A stretch of 64,000 bases of DNA from Dryas octopetala. Lineage: Eukaryota > Streptophyta > Magnoliopsida > Rosales > Rosaceae. The stretch covers positions 10,953,409 to 11,017,408 of the forward strand of contig OY992839.1 in NCBI GenBank assembly GCA_963921425.1, written 5' to 3'. Numbering within the stretch: position 1 is the first letter of the stretch; every line of letters starts with the position of its first letter. The translations under genes were made by a program, and so were the position numbers. Of this stretch, positions 34,721 through 46,526 are shown one piece after another. Under the pieces are notes generated by a model. The model was not told the DNA's origin. It saw nothing but the letters and a program-made list of their open reading frames with translations, and did not search any database.

Positions 34721-35890
34721 TATGTAACACCCCAAATTTGATTGATTTTGAATTAAGGATGTTATTAGGCTAATTGAAATTAGTTAGAATTAATTGTTAC
34801 TTCTTTTGAACACAAATGTGAATTTATTCCACATACACAAATTTATGGATTTACATTTATTTAAATACTTTAAAATTATGCACTTATGTTAAATAATGTC
34901 ACTTGCTAAGAACATGACCACTTGTGCATAACACTTGGACCTAATTGCTTATGTTTGGATGATTGGATTATGAACATGTCTTTGTTCACTAAATTGGTAA
35001 TTTCGAATTTCAAAGGAATGCCAAGAGCTTGTATGTTTTTATTTCATCCAAAAATTGTTTTAAGGTACTTATTTAAAATAACATGTTTTTAAATAATTAT
35101 TTGGATACTTAAGTGATCTTTTCGGATCACACACACACACACACACTTACAGTCTTGCTTGTACAAATATGTGTTTGTGACATATATTTGTTTAGAAATA
35201 GGATTTGACGACTAGAAATACCAAGGGTTGCAAAGTTGACCTTAAAATCCTTTTTTTTTTTTTTTACCAATCTAGACCACTAGGGCTAGAATCCTAGATT
35301 ACTTGAACAATAGATAGAAATGATAACTATTGCTTGGCATGAAGGTCATGACTAGAGCTGGAGGTGGAGCGAATTTTCGACTAAGAAGAAGGGAAAAAAA
35401 AAAAAGTCATGATGGTTAATTAATTGACTTGAGTTAAACAAAAGCCTTTGGTTGGTTATTGAGCTGTTTAGCCTAGAGCCTTAGACTAAACACTCAATTA
35501 AAAAGGGCCTAAGAGATTGGCCAGCCTATTAGAAGTCTCTTGGGAAACCAAAAGCCCTGACAAACAGCCCAAAGCCTTGTCAGAAAACTTTCCCATTTAA
35601 GAAAGGAAGTGTCTCTTCAGTTTTCCCTCCAACAGACATAAAAACCCTTTTATAAAACAAACTCATGTTCAGACCAACCTTCCCCACGAAAATTTTGAGT
35701 TTAGACAGAGAAAAAGAGTTATAGAAAGAGAGAGAACAAGAAGAGAAGAAGAGAGAAGCCAAAGAGGAAAGCGAACCCGAGAAGAGGAAGAATGAAGTTT
35801 ACAACCTGCATTGCTCTTTGGAAAAGTCAGCAAAAATTGGTAAGAACCCTCACCCTACTCTCTAAGTCTGATTTTCAATACCCTTTAATC
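34721..35890 (+). repeat. LTR-like sequence beginning TGTAACACCCC
   Basis: The sequence immediately right of the CACTA element starts TGTAACACCCCAAATTTG, a start often seen in LTRs of Ty3/gypsy (Tekay/Del-type) elements. It contains a TATA-like TTTTATAAAACA near 35,650 and a GA-rich leader after it. About 34,721-35,333 is duplicated at 40,488-41,088. A matching LTR end or internal coding region was not found, so this is a solo or truncated LTR at best. A short CA tract lies at 35,131-35,147. Confidence 0.4.
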
Positions 35891-36434
35891 TTGTTTTAAT
35901 TTGTTTCTTGGCTGCCATGTTTGATTGGAATTAAATAATTAACTTTGAAAGGAAATTATGATTTATTTGGCTAGTTATAGAAAAAGGTAATCAATTTGAT
36001 TTGAAACCGAAAATAAATAGAATTTGGGATGCATGTTGATGACTTCAATCTGCCTAATTAGGATGAGAAAGGCTAACATATTTCTTCTAGGATTAAACAA
36101 GTGGACTTATGTGAATTTATTTGAGAATTGAATCACTAGGGCTGCATAATTAAGTTTAGAGAAATAAACCTAGGATTTGAGGTTCTAATAAACTTAGTTT
36201 TGTTTATTCTGGAAAGAAATCAATTACATGCTATTCTAATGTTGCATTAGAAGGGAACTAGATCACCTAAACTTAAACTAATAGGGCTTACATAATTGGT
36301 GGTACCCGAAAATTATTAAGGATTGATTTCTACATTGTTGTTAAAATTGAAGGTTCTAAGGTTCAAGAGCTAAATTAAAGGGCAAAAGAGAATTGAACCA
36401 TTAAGAAGTCCATGTTTATTTGGCCTTGTTATTG
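35891..36434. other. Intergenic, no gene seen
   Basis: AT-rich DNA that may continue the LTR-like element. No coding or structural signal recognised. Confidence 0.4.
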
Positions 36435-37070
36435 CACTACTACAAAAAATGTAATAGACATCGGTCAATAGACAACAGTTCTTGTTTTGTCCGTTATCGT
36501 AATTTACCACACAACGGTTTTTAACAAACCGTTGTATTAAGGTATATTATCTCATGGTATTTGATTTGATAATTTTTCCTAATAATTAACAGCCAAGAGT
36601 ATTAGGGAATACCGTTGTGTTAGACAAGTTTCACAAAAATAAAAAAATTTGCGGGTCTTTGTATTTGACAAACGCACGCTTGCTTTAATGAAAACTTCCT
36701 CACGCGGAAGTCTTTTTGGGTCAAAGCCCTGACTTTACTTCACTACTTTGAGTCTTTCAGACACACTCATAACACTCACCCCATTCGAACTCCATCTCCA
36801 TCTCCATCCTCATAACACTCAGATCTTAGCCCTAAGATCTTCAGATCGCCCATCTCTGTCCCACTAACTCAGATAGTCCCTCGATCTTAGTCTCATTCCT
36901 CATCGCCCATATTTGTCCCTCTAACTCAGTCCCTCATCTTCCTCTATCTTAAAAGAGCGTCGCCGTCGTCGACGTTGTCCTCGTCCCTCAATCTTCACAG
37001 CGTCGCCGACGTCGTCCATCTCCGCGTTCATCATCTTCGCGCATCACTCAGGTAGTTTTGTGGATTTCTA
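36435..37070 (+). mobile_element. End of a second CACTA element (truncated) with a CT-rich leader
   Basis: CACTACTACAAAAAATG at 36,435 is a canonical CACTA terminus. It is followed by mirrored subterminal motifs (ACAACGGTTTTTAACAAACC and CCGTTGT near 36,515-36,535, CCGTTGTGTT near 36,614) that differ from the first element's set, so it is another family. From about 36,760 to 37,050 the strand is strongly pyrimidine-rich, resembling a transposon transcript leader, and ends CTCAGGTAGTTT, a possible splice donor. No opposite terminus is visible. Confidence 0.6.
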
Positions 37071-37980
37071 GTAGTTAATTTATGTTTTGGATGGCTAAGG
37101 CTAAGATTTTGATGGTGGGTTTTTGGGTCTGGAAATGGAAATTTGGCTGGGATTATGTTTATGTGGCTTAGAGTAGTTTCGAGTTCAATTTTGTGGTGGA
37201 TTTTGGTTCCAGTGATTTTGCTTTGGAGGCTAGGTTTGAGATTTAAAGGGTTTTGAAGGTGGATTCCAACTAGACTTTAGGGTGGGTTTCAATTTTTTAT
37301 GGTGGACGTACCTTTATTTTTCTTCAATTAATGAGTCCATTTTCCTATTATTATGTTTTTCTCATTTGTTTTTGCTTTCCCTTGGAATTTTAAATTGGAC
37401 TGGTGACTCTTTCATTCGACCTCATTTGAGGAATTTGTCTCCTTATCAGCCTATTTTGCCATTTGAGGTATTCCAATCTGAACCCAGTTCTTATTTCCCC
37501 TTTAAAATTCATTTAAAGTTTGTGTTTGGTGGTTTAGTACGTGGATATGTGTGAGATGAATGGTGAATAAGTTATGCTAGACTTGATAATGCTTGTAGAA
37601 TTATATGACCTTGGTGTTTACTTACCTTGTAGTGAAGTGAGATTATTACTAATTTTTAGTGAAATGGCTGAGCAACTCAGTTCTAAACTTATGTTTGTTT
37701 ATGTCTATTTAGTTGGCTGTATAATGTGTTCTTCCATTCCATTCTCTTCACTTCGTTTTTGTCTTTTATTTTCTGTGTTTCTACAAAATTGATATATCCT
37801 TGATTTCTTTCAGGAACCCAGAAAGCATTCTTAGAGTTGGTTGATCTCCTGATCGAGACAAATTTATATGATATGAAATTTACAATTCTTTTATGATTTT
37901 TTAAAGGTTCAGAGATAAAGAGGTATACGTCTATACTATAGTATTTTTACAGCAATATTTATTTCCTTTGTGCTTAAGAT
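37071..37980. other. Probable interior of the second CACTA element, no gene seen
   Basis: TG-rich frames on plus (90 and 72 codons) lack recognisable domains. The texture resembles a long intron after a leader exon. Confidence 0.35.
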
Positions 37981-37992
37981 GTTGAGCTGGTC

Positions 37993-38328
<336 letters not shown>

Positions 38329-38446
38329 TTAGCGTTATGACATGCAAATGGGTGAGTAGTTGAAATTTTATAATGAATTTAAGCTATTAATTCTCTAATC
38401 TACCCCCTCAAAATGTATTGACACACATATATATAATAGCTAGGAA

Positions 38447-40049
38447 GACTGGGTGTAGGCCTGACCAAAAAGCCCAAGGCCTGAAGCCCACCCGAAGCCC
38501 GCCCGGCCCATTAGGCCCGAAGCCCGATTTGACCCAAAATTTGGGCCAGCCCGGCCCGGCCCGAAAGTCTCTTGGGTTGGGCTTGGGCCATCCCCTTGAA
38601 GCCCATGGGCAGCCCGAAGCCCGGCCCATTTAGGCCCGTCCAAAGCCTGACCCAAAGCCCAATTTGGGAATCATAACATATTTAATAGGTTTTTCGTTTG
38701 TTTACTCTAATAAATTATTAATATGCTTATTAAGTTATTATATAATACTATAATGTTAGTAAATAGTAATAGTGTAAACTATGTAATACCATAAATAATA
38801 AAGTAATAAACTTTTAAAATTATATACAACATTACAACTATAATAAAACATAAATGTATATGTGTATATACAACTTTTATAATACAACTATAATTAAAGT
38901 TATTAAACCACGATCGTCAATTCCTTAATTCAACGATTTGAACCGTTCATTTTCTATTTTCATAGTCAAAGATCATCCCTACAAAAAATCGGCTAAATCG
39001 GAATTCATCTACCCATTCGATTATCATTAAAAAAACCATGATCGTTCATTAATTCGACCACCGTTACGTCACTTTTACATCTCCGATTAAGATAATTTTT
39101 TGCAAAAATTCTCTTTGAGTGGGGAACTAAAACTTGAACGGTTCGGATCGTTGAAAACACGATCGATATGTGAGCTTCTACATATAAATACACTTGAAGA
39201 ATACAATTATAATAACTTTCCCGTTGAAACCTTGTTGTTTCCATAATTATGAAGACCACAACGTGATTTCGATAAGCTGACCCGTTCATTTTCTATGTTC
39301 ATAGTCAAACATCATCCGTACAAAAAATCGGCTAAATCGAAATTCATCTACCCATTCGATCATCATTAGAAAAACCACGATCGTTTATTAATTCGACCAC
39401 CATTATGTTACTTTTACATCTCCGATTGAGCTAATTTTTTGTACGAATTATCTTTGAGTGAGGAACTAAAATTTGAACAGTTCGGATCGTTGACAACACA
39501 ATTGCATCGTTTGTTTATAAAAATATGTAATAAAATATATAATAAAACATATGTACATTTATGTTTTATTATAGTTGTAATGTTGTATATAATTTTAAAA
39601 GTTTATTATTTATGGTATTACACTATTACTAACATAATAGTATTATATAATAACTTAATAAGCATATTAATAACTTATTGAAGTAAACAAACGAAAGAAC
39701 TATGAAATATGTTATGATTTACAAACTTGACAAATAAACTAGTCAGCTCAGTTGGTTGAGAGTTGAATTAGCTTGTTATGTGAGGTCTCATGTTCAAATC
39801 ACAATATAGCCAAAATCCTTTTTTATTTTTTTTTGAAGATATATATGTGTCTATACAGGCTTTGGGCCCATTTTGGGCCGCCCGTTCGGGCTTAGCCGGG
39901 CCCGGCCCTCCAAGCCCGCAAGCCAAAGCCCGATGGGCGGGCCTTGAGCTTGTGTATTAAAGCCCAAACCCTGCCCGAAAGCCCTATTGGGCTTCTATAA
40001 TTCAAGCCCAAACCAGAAAAATTGCCCGGCCCGGCCTATTTCCGACCCC
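38447..40049. mobile_element. 1.6-kb foldback element with GGCCC-rich ends
   Basis: The left arm (about 38,447-38,870) and right arm (about 39,530-40,049) are inverted copies. GC-rich outer parts (repeated AAGCCCGGCCC-type words) are followed by AT-rich inner parts (TTTTAAAATTATATACAACA on the left, TGTTGTATATAATTTTAAAA on the right). The right end CCTATTTCCGACCCCTA resembles hAT-type termini. The loop holds two direct copies of a ~215-base unit (about 38,941 and 39,281, sharing TCATCTACCCATTCGAT). No long gene is present. Confidence 0.75.
39733..39812 (+). repeat. tRNA-like SINE head within the foldback right arm
   Basis: TCAGCTCAGTTGGTTGAG resembles a polymerase III A box and CATGTTCAAATCAC, about 45 bases later, a B box. 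There is no tRNA cloverleaf, so it looks like a SINE fragment, not a tRNA gene. Confidence 0.4.
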
Positions 40050-40320
40050 TAACTGAGTGATGCAAAACTACTCTTTGATTAGTTGATTGGCTACTCAATT
40101 TTTATTGTTTTGCTTTGCTTTGAATTGGCTTTCACTCAATTGCTGCCTTTATAAGTTGTTCTTTTATTCATTTGACAACCATTTAATTAGCTTGTGCATT
40201 CCCTCCTCTCTCCATCTCAGAAAGTGTGCATGTGCATTGTTTACTGATATAAAATTTGTTTATTGATTTGGTTTTAGTTGAATCAGTATTTTGGTTGTTC
40301 AAAATGTTGTTTCCTATTGT
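40050..40320. other. Short intergenic spacer, no gene seen
   Basis: AT-rich spacer between the foldback element and the duplicated segment. Confidence 0.4.
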
Positions 40321-41088
40321 TGACATCAATCAAAAACCATATTAATTCAAAGTATTTAAAGAACAGTTCTATGTGCATTTTCATAGGGTGTGAAACACAA
40401 ATACATGTCAAGGAAAGAAAGCAATGATAATAATTAGGCTTTTTTCACTAATACCATATTATAAGGGGTATGTACAAATACCACTATGTAACACCCTAAT
40501 TTGATTGATTTTGAATTAAGGGTGTTACTAGGCTAATTGAAATTAGTTAGAATTAATTGTTATTTTTTTTGAACACAAATGTGGATTTATTCCACATAGA
40601 CAAGTTTTTGGATTTACATTTATTTAAATACTTTAAAATTATGCACTTATGTTAAATAATGTCACTTGCTAAGAACATGACCACTTGTGCACAAAATTTG
40701 GACCTAATTGCTTATGTTTGGATTATTGGATTATAAACATGTATTTGTTTACTAAATTGGTAATTTCAAATTTTAAAGGAATGCCATGAGCTTGTATGTT
40801 TTTATTTCATCCAAAAATTGTTTTAAAGTACTTATTTTAAATAACATATTTTTAAATAATTATTTAGATACTTAAGTGATCTTTTTGGATCACACACACA
40901 CACTCTTGCATTCTTGCTAGCTTGTACAAATATGTGTTTGTAACATATATTTGTTTAGAAATAAGATTTGACAACTAGAAATACCAAAGGTTGCAAAGTT
41001 GACCTTAAAACCCTGTTTTCTTTGACTAATCTGAACCACTAGGACTAGAAACCTAAATTACTTGAACAATAGATAAAAATGATATCTA
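40321..41088. repeat. Duplicated segment holding the unoccupied CACTA site
   Basis: About 40,321-40,487 is nearly identical to 14,886-15,051 and continues straight into 40,488-41,088, which matches 34,724-35,333. The CACTA element is absent at the junction (ATACCACTATGTAACACC). A further junction at about 41,089-41,100 connects to the NLR-C 3' flank. Confidence 0.9.
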
Positions 41089-41094
41089 TTTCAT

Positions 41095-41967
41095 TTAGTA
41101 CGGATACAAAATCAGTTAAGTCTGAAATTTCATTAAAGCAGCAAAGATGTTGACATATATGTCATCCTTATTTTTCTCCTATTCATCATCATCAGCTCCC
41201 ATAACAAAGGTCTCTATTCAAAATTCACAATTTTGTACCCTTGAATAATCCTCAGATTCTTGAACAGGCTTTAAATCTCATCCCATATATATATATTACT
41301 CTATCTACCACCCTTTCAATGTATTCTTCAGTTGGTACGTACAAGTTTTACTAAGAACATGACGAGAACAAATTGCACAAGTGATAGATACAGTACCTAA
41401 GAGAATAATCTCGGAGAGCGATGACAGAGAAAGTGGAGAGTAGCTAGCAAAAAGAAATTAACCAGCTATTGAATACATAATTGCTCATGTTTGCATAACA
41501 ATAAACCATCAAGGAATTAATCCCTGTCGAAATTAAACAGCTAGCAAAAAGAAATGTACAAAAATATAAGACAAAAAGACCACAAACACCAGGAATGGCC
41601 ATTGCCATTGATTGATCGATGCAACAGAAGCCGCTTACTTAACAGATATTCGAAACGAAGAGCCACAATGTATACACAAAGATGAAGTGTTTTTTTATTT
41701 CTTTCCTTTTTCTCTAATGAATAACACAGAGATCTTATTGATATGACATAAATACAAGATCAGAGGATTCTCACATAAGCTTGTATGCTAACATAGGAAT
41801 ATTTATAGAAAATCCATATTTAAATTATACATCAGAAGGAAATAGTGAAATTTTGTGGTGACTTCATCCATAAAAAAACAAAAGCAGAATACAAACACCA
41901 GGAAATATGAGCAATGACGATTTCCATAATGATAACACCTTGTTTATGATGGTGAAATAGAAGTTGC
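41095..41967. other. 3' flank of NLR-C, duplicated from the NLR-A flank
   Basis: About 41,100-41,480 is a third copy of the end of the 5.3-7.3 kb tandem unit. About 41,480-41,967 matches 7,331-7,821. No gene. Confidence 0.65.
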
Positions 41968-44900
41968 TTACGGAGCAGATGTCTGAAGAGAAGAGCCGCC
42001 GGATGTGCTTGCTTCGCTGGACTGCCTGACCTCGAGTGGTCCAATGTATTTATGTCGGACATGCTTTATTTTGCACCAATCCTCACCACTTGTTTGTCTG
42101 CACCTTTCCTCAAGCTCAGGACATTCTTGAATACAGAGGTGCTGGAGTTTAGTGAGAAGCTTTAGACCTGCTGGCAATTGTTTTATATCAGGACAATTAA
42201 ATATGGTCAAAGATGTAAGTGAAGCAAGATTCTCAATCCATTCTGGCAAAGCTGTGAGATTGGTACAGCAACTAATTTCCAAAGAGTGCAGCGTCCTGAT
42301 ATTTTGTAACCCTTCTGGCAGAGAATCAAACCAAGGACAGCTACAGATGGTCAAACTTCGAAGTGCGGAGAGGCCTTCCACAACTTCTGGAAAAGAACAG
42401 AGATTTGGACAATTCATAATGGTCAAGTTCTCAAGGGATGTCAGGCTCTCCAAGGTAGATGACAATGAAGTCAGATTACTACAGTTCTCAATGGACAAAG
42501 TTCGAAGGGTACTCAAACCTTCTATTTCACCTTCCAGCAAGAAGTCTATCTTGCAATAGTCACTAATGTCCAGTGACTCCAGAGCTTTCAGGATTTGCAA
42601 ACTCAGTTGCAGAGAGAACAGCTCTGGACACTGGCGAATGGTCAATGACTTTAGAGAAGACAAGTTTACCAAAATCATCTCCCAAGGCAGTGAACGAAGC
42701 ATGGGACAAGACAGGATCTGCAAAGAAGACAGATGAGCTGATGCAAAAAGCCCTTCTGGAAGAGAGAACAGCTCTGGAATTTTTTCTAAAACAAGCACAG
42801 AAAGCAAAGTTAAATTTGGTGTGGACATCAAGGTTAGTTGACAATCACGAAGCTCCAGATGTTGAAGGGATTGGGATAACGGTATATGTGCTAACTTGGG
42901 ACAGCTTTTAACAATTAATTTCCTCAAATTAGGGAATGCATTTCTGTTATTTTCACATGACCACTCTTCCAAGTTTGGAAAATCACTGAGTGATAGTTCT
43001 TCGAGTGATGGAAACCATATGCCTGCACCGCCACCATAAAACTCTGTACCAATGCTCTTCACGCCATCCATTCCATGCAGAGAAAGAGTCGTAAGTAACA
43101 TAAGATTCCCAAGGGCTGGAAGATGTTCACAATTCTTACAGTTGGCGAAATCAACTGTAATTAGATTTTCCGGGAGAGCCCAATGAGCAAATCTTATTCC
43201 TGGATAGTCACTTATAAGTAGCTTTTTCAGATTTTCGTGTGGTAGCAAGTAATCAAGAATTGCTTCCACAGTAGCAGGCTGCCATGGCGGTCCGTGAGAT
43301 GGTGTGATGACTACTTGATGTTTTGCTTTATGTGGTCTCATAAATGATTCAACCACATGTTCAGATCCCCAATATAATCCCAACGACTCAAGATTTTTCA
43401 TCAGATGCAAATAAAATTTCTGTCTGTCAAATCTTGCATTCTCCAAGTGTGTAATATTCAACTTGCCAGAAAGATCTAAATCACTCAGCTCAGCAAGGCC
43501 AATCCAACAAGCGACATACAATGGCAATGTCTGAAGCTGATGTAAACAACCAATACCATCAGGCATCTGAGTCAAACTTAGACATCCACTTAAATTGAGA
43601 TGTCTTAGGCTGGTCATCCCGCCCAAGTAAGGCATCGTTTTAAGATTATGACAACCAATCAGGTTTAAAGTCTGCAAATAAATGAGATCTGGTATGCTTT
43701 CAGGCAACGTGGAGATAGGCGTGTAACTCAGGTCAAGATACCTCAAACATAACATGCCACCCAAGGATTCCGGCAAATCAGAAACATCACAGCTGTTCAG
43801 ATCTAGCACTCGCAAATATTGGAAACTGGAAAACATTTTATTTGTGTTCTCTAACAAGCCAGATTCTCCAATCAATAAGAGAGTTCGTAATTGCTTTGCT
43901 TCATATAGAGTTTCTGGAATTGTAATAGCAGCATATCTATAAACAACAGATGAGTGTCGACTTTCAGCCAGGCTATTTGGGGGAGGACCATGTTCAAGTA
44001 TCACAGATTCATTTCCAGCAGCATATCGTGCAAGATCATGAATGACATCATTCATTTTGTATCCAATTATGTCGCTACCATTACAAAGCTCGACTTCTTG
44101 AAAGAAAGATATCCACAACAACTCGGAAAAGTATTCATTCCCAATGTCTTCTGGTCGCTTGCGTCCATCTTCTGGAATGTAGCCTTCTGCCATCCATAAA
44201 TGAATAAGCTTCTCCTTTTTGAATTCATAATTTTTGGGAAATATTGAGCAGAATGCAAAGCATTGTCTAAGATGTGATGGAAGATGATGATAACTCAGCA
44301 TAAGGGCAGGTAAAACTTTATGTTGACCTTCATCTAACTTCCAAAGTTCACAATCTCGCATAAACAACCACTGTTGTTCCTCTCTTTTAAAACGCATTAC
44401 ACTTCCCAAACTTTTTGCTGCTAATGGCACACCTCCACATTTTTTGACAATCTGCTTCCCAATCGGAAAAAGGGATGCATACTTCGCTTCTTCTCCTCGT
44501 CCAAATGCCCGTTTCTTGAACAAATCCCAGCAATCATCCTCGGACAGGCCCTTCAAATAATATGGAGAACTTGGGGAGTCCATCATAAATGCAATTTTTT
44601 TACTGCGGCTTGTGACAATGACACTGCATCCTTCAACACCCTGTCTAAACAGGGGTCTTAGTTTGTCCCAATCGTCCTGGTCATCAGTCCAAACATCATC
44701 TAACACAAGAAGAAATCTTCTCTTGTGCAGCGAACACCAAAGCTCGGACTCAAGTAGGTCAATCTCCGAGAACTTACATTCATCCTTTGTTGCAGACTCA
44801 ATAACTGTCTTCATGATCTTCTTGACATTGAAATCTTCAGAAACAGATACCCACATCCTAAGATCAAAGTTTTTGATTACCCTGTCATCATTATAAGCCA

Positions 44901-45495
44901 ATTGAGCAAGAGTGGTCTTACCAATTCCTCCAATTCCAATAATTGGAATACAAGTTGCCCATCCTTCTGGGGAAGCTTCAGAAGATAGTAACAGATTGAC
45001 TAGCTTCTCTTTGTCATCCTTTCTTCCACATATATCTTTCTCGTTGACAAAAGAGCTAGTCTCCCTTATGGTAGATCGTCGATCTATCGTGCTAGGCTGC
45101 TCTTTAAAATTAAACCCCAAGAGTCCCTCATTTAGCGTCATTTCTAACATCTGGAGCGTCTTTCTAATTTTTTCAGCATCATAACCTTTTGGAAATGGAA
45201 AGCTCAAATGACTATCAAGGATGAATTTGTAAGCGGTAACGTAGACCAGAAGGTCCTCAGTATCAGAAGCTGCGTTCTTGAGGTTTGACAACCAAAGTCT
45301 GACAGCTTTATTGGTTAATTGTTGCTCTTCTGCATCTTCAAGAATAGCTTGAACCCTCACTAAGGCACGTCGTAGGCTCAGGAGGTTGTTCTCGACACCC
45401 CAGATATCGGAAAGCTTTCGCAGGGCAGGGGATGCCAGTCTGTCAAAGAGCACTTGCAAAGCCGGGGATAAAACTATGCCTGCAGCTGCTTCCAT
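41968..45495 (-). CDS. CC-NB-LRR disease resistance protein, RGA-like (NLR-C)
   Basis: An intact intronless 1,175-residue intracellular immune receptor. The frame stays open 32 codons further upstream to 45,591, but the ATG at 45493-45495 (MEAAAGIVLSPALQVLFD) aligns with NLR-A, where the upstream extension is closed, so I chose it. Order: Rx-type coiled coil, P-loop GIGGIGKTTLAQ, RNBS-A FDLRMWVSVSEDF, kinase-2 LLVLDDVW, RNBS-B SVIVTSRS, GLPL CGGVPLAAKS, RNBS-D CFAFCSIFPKNYE, MND in place of MHD, then LRRs and the same SGGSSLQTSAP tail as NLR-A. Two regions differ sharply from NLR-A: residues about 85-110 of the coiled coil (VYVTAYKFILDSHLSFPFPK), and a small insertion near residue 740 (SHGPPWQPATVEA). 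A duplicate of NLR-A, probably with distinct or modified recognition. Confidence 0.95.
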   Translation of the reverse strand: MEAAAGIVLSPALQVLFDRLASPALRKLSDIWGVENNLLSLRRALVRVQAILEDAEEQQLTNKAVRLWLSNLKNAASDTEDLLVYVTAYKFILDSHLSFPFPKGYDAEKIRKTLQMLEMTLNEGLLGFNFKEQPSTIDRRSTIRETSSFVNEKDICGRKDDKEKLVNLLLSSEASPEGWATCIPIIGIGGIGKTTLAQLAYNDDRVIKNFDLRMWVSVSEDFNVKKIMKTVIESATKDECKFSEIDLLESELWCSLHKRRFLLVLDDVWTDDQDDWDKLRPLFRQGVEGCSVIVTSRSKKIAFMMDSPSSPYYLKGLSEDDCWDLFKKRAFGRGEEAKYASLFPIGKQIVKKCGGVPLAAKSLGSVMRFKREEQQWLFMRDCELWKLDEGQHKVLPALMLSYHHLPSHLRQCFAFCSIFPKNYEFKKEKLIHLWMAEGYIPEDGRKRPEDIGNEYFSELLWISFFQEVELCNGSDIIGYKMNDVIHDLARYAAGNESVILEHGPPPNSLAESRHSSVVYRYAAITIPETLYEAKQLRTLLLIGESGLLENTNKMFSSFQYLRVLDLNSCDVSDLPESLGGMLCLRYLDLSYTPISTLPESIPDLIYLQTLNLIGCHNLKTMPYLGGMTSLRHLNLSGCLSLTQMPDGIGCLHQLQTLPLYVACWIGLAELSDLDLSGKLNITHLENARFDRQKFYLHLMKNLESLGLYWGSEHVVESFMRPHKAKHQVVITPSHGPPWQPATVEAILDYLLPHENLKKLLISDYPGIRFAHWALPENLITVDFANCKNCEHLPALGNLMLLTTLSLHGMDGVKSIGTEFYGGGAGIWFPSLEELSLSDFPNLEEWSCENNRNAFPNLRKLIVKSCPKLAHIPLSQSLQHLELRDCQLTLMSTPNLTLLSVLVLEKIPELFSLPEGLFASAHLSSLQILSCPMLRSLPWEMILVNLSSLKSLTIRQCPELFSLQLSLQILKALESLDISDYCKIDFLLEGEIEGLSTLRTLSIENCSNLTSLSSTLESLTSLENLTIMNCPNLCSFPEVVEGLSALRSLTICSCPWFDSLPEGLQNIRTLHSLEISCCTNLTALPEWIENLASLTSLTIFNCPDIKQLPAGLKLLTKLQHLCIQECPELEERCRQTSGEDWCKIKHVRHKYIGPLEVRQSSEASTSGGSSLQTSAP

Positions 45496-45790
45496 TTCTA
45501 GCAGCCACCAACGACCAAACCAAAACAAGGCTGAGATGAGACAAGAATGGCTGGCAGTACTTGGAAATGAAATATGGACAGATCTGAACAAGTGGCTGCG
45601 TTAACTCAAAGGATTTGTGAGTGGGATGGCTTTTGGTCAAGAGTTGAAGTTATTGAATCAACAACATGCTTTCAAAAGTGGCATGATCGATAATGTTCCA
45701 GCGGCAGAAGGAATTGCAATGAGACTGGTACAAGACTGATCACAAGAGATTAGAAGCCATTATAGGAATGTGGCTTGCAGAGATGGTGGT
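45496..45790 (-). promoter_or_regulatory. Upstream region of NLR-C
   Basis: The first ~165 bases match the NLR-A upstream region, including GGTCAA at 45635-45640 (TTGACC toward the gene, a W-box core). Beyond about 45,660 the copies diverge in patches. Promoter activity is inferred. Confidence 0.4.
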
Positions 45791-46318
45791 TGAACAGTGA
45801 ATTAATGGTGGTTTTTCCAATGGGTTGTGTGTTCTTTGACTTTTGGTTGAACAGTGAATTAATGTGGTTCAGATGTGGATCTAGGTTTTTCCAATGGGTT
45901 GTTTGTTCTGTGATTATGTTTTGGTCACGGAAACTGCTTTTTCGTTTGGTTAATTGACTGATCAAAGTAGTACTTTTTCTTTCGGTTTATGATGGACACA
46001 GAAATTGCCTCGAAAATCCCTTGTTTTTAATATGTTTTTCAACTTTTGTTTTTGCTTCCTCTAGTATACGGGACGAAATTTCCTTCCCCACTTGTTTGTC
46101 CCCTTGCAGCCTGTTTTCTCCATTTCTACCCACTTCTTCGTTTTTAAATGTTAACAAATTAAGAAAGAAAGAAAACCCACAGGTGGCGCTGCGTACCTAA
46201 CCAGTTTCCTGTTGCATGTGCATTAAAATTACAAACATAAGCAAAATCCAAAAACAAGATAAGGCATATGAAATATTGTAATGTTAAAACAACAAGAACA
46301 AGACAAGACAGTGTACAT

Positions 46319-46353
<35 letters not shown>

Positions 46354-46526
46354 GAAGAAAACTACCAGTCTTCCATGGTTGTCCAGTAAAAAATTGTAAT
46401 ATACCTTAAGATGCTTGCATCTCAACTACTAATCCCCGCCTGCCGCTATGTAGCCCTTTGAAAATAACAACAATTAATAACATATTTGACCAAAAACACA
46501 GGTGTCTCCTATTTGCATAAAAAAAC
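45791..46526. other. Intergenic; TA microsatellite
   Basis: A TGGTTGAACAGTGAATTAATG line occurs twice (about 45,787 and 45,844; first 20 bases identical). A TA microsatellite occupies about 46,324-46,351. No gene seen. Confidence 0.5.

Noticed and set aside
39733..39812. A possible tRNA gene
   Set aside because: A- and B-box-like words are present but no acceptor stem or cloverleaf can be formed; treated as a SINE-like fragment.
45496..45591. A 32-residue N-terminal extension of NLR-C (open frame to 45,591)
   Set aside because: NLR-A has a closed frame over the same homologous DNA and both share the MEAAAG start, so the extension is upstream sequence that happens to be open.
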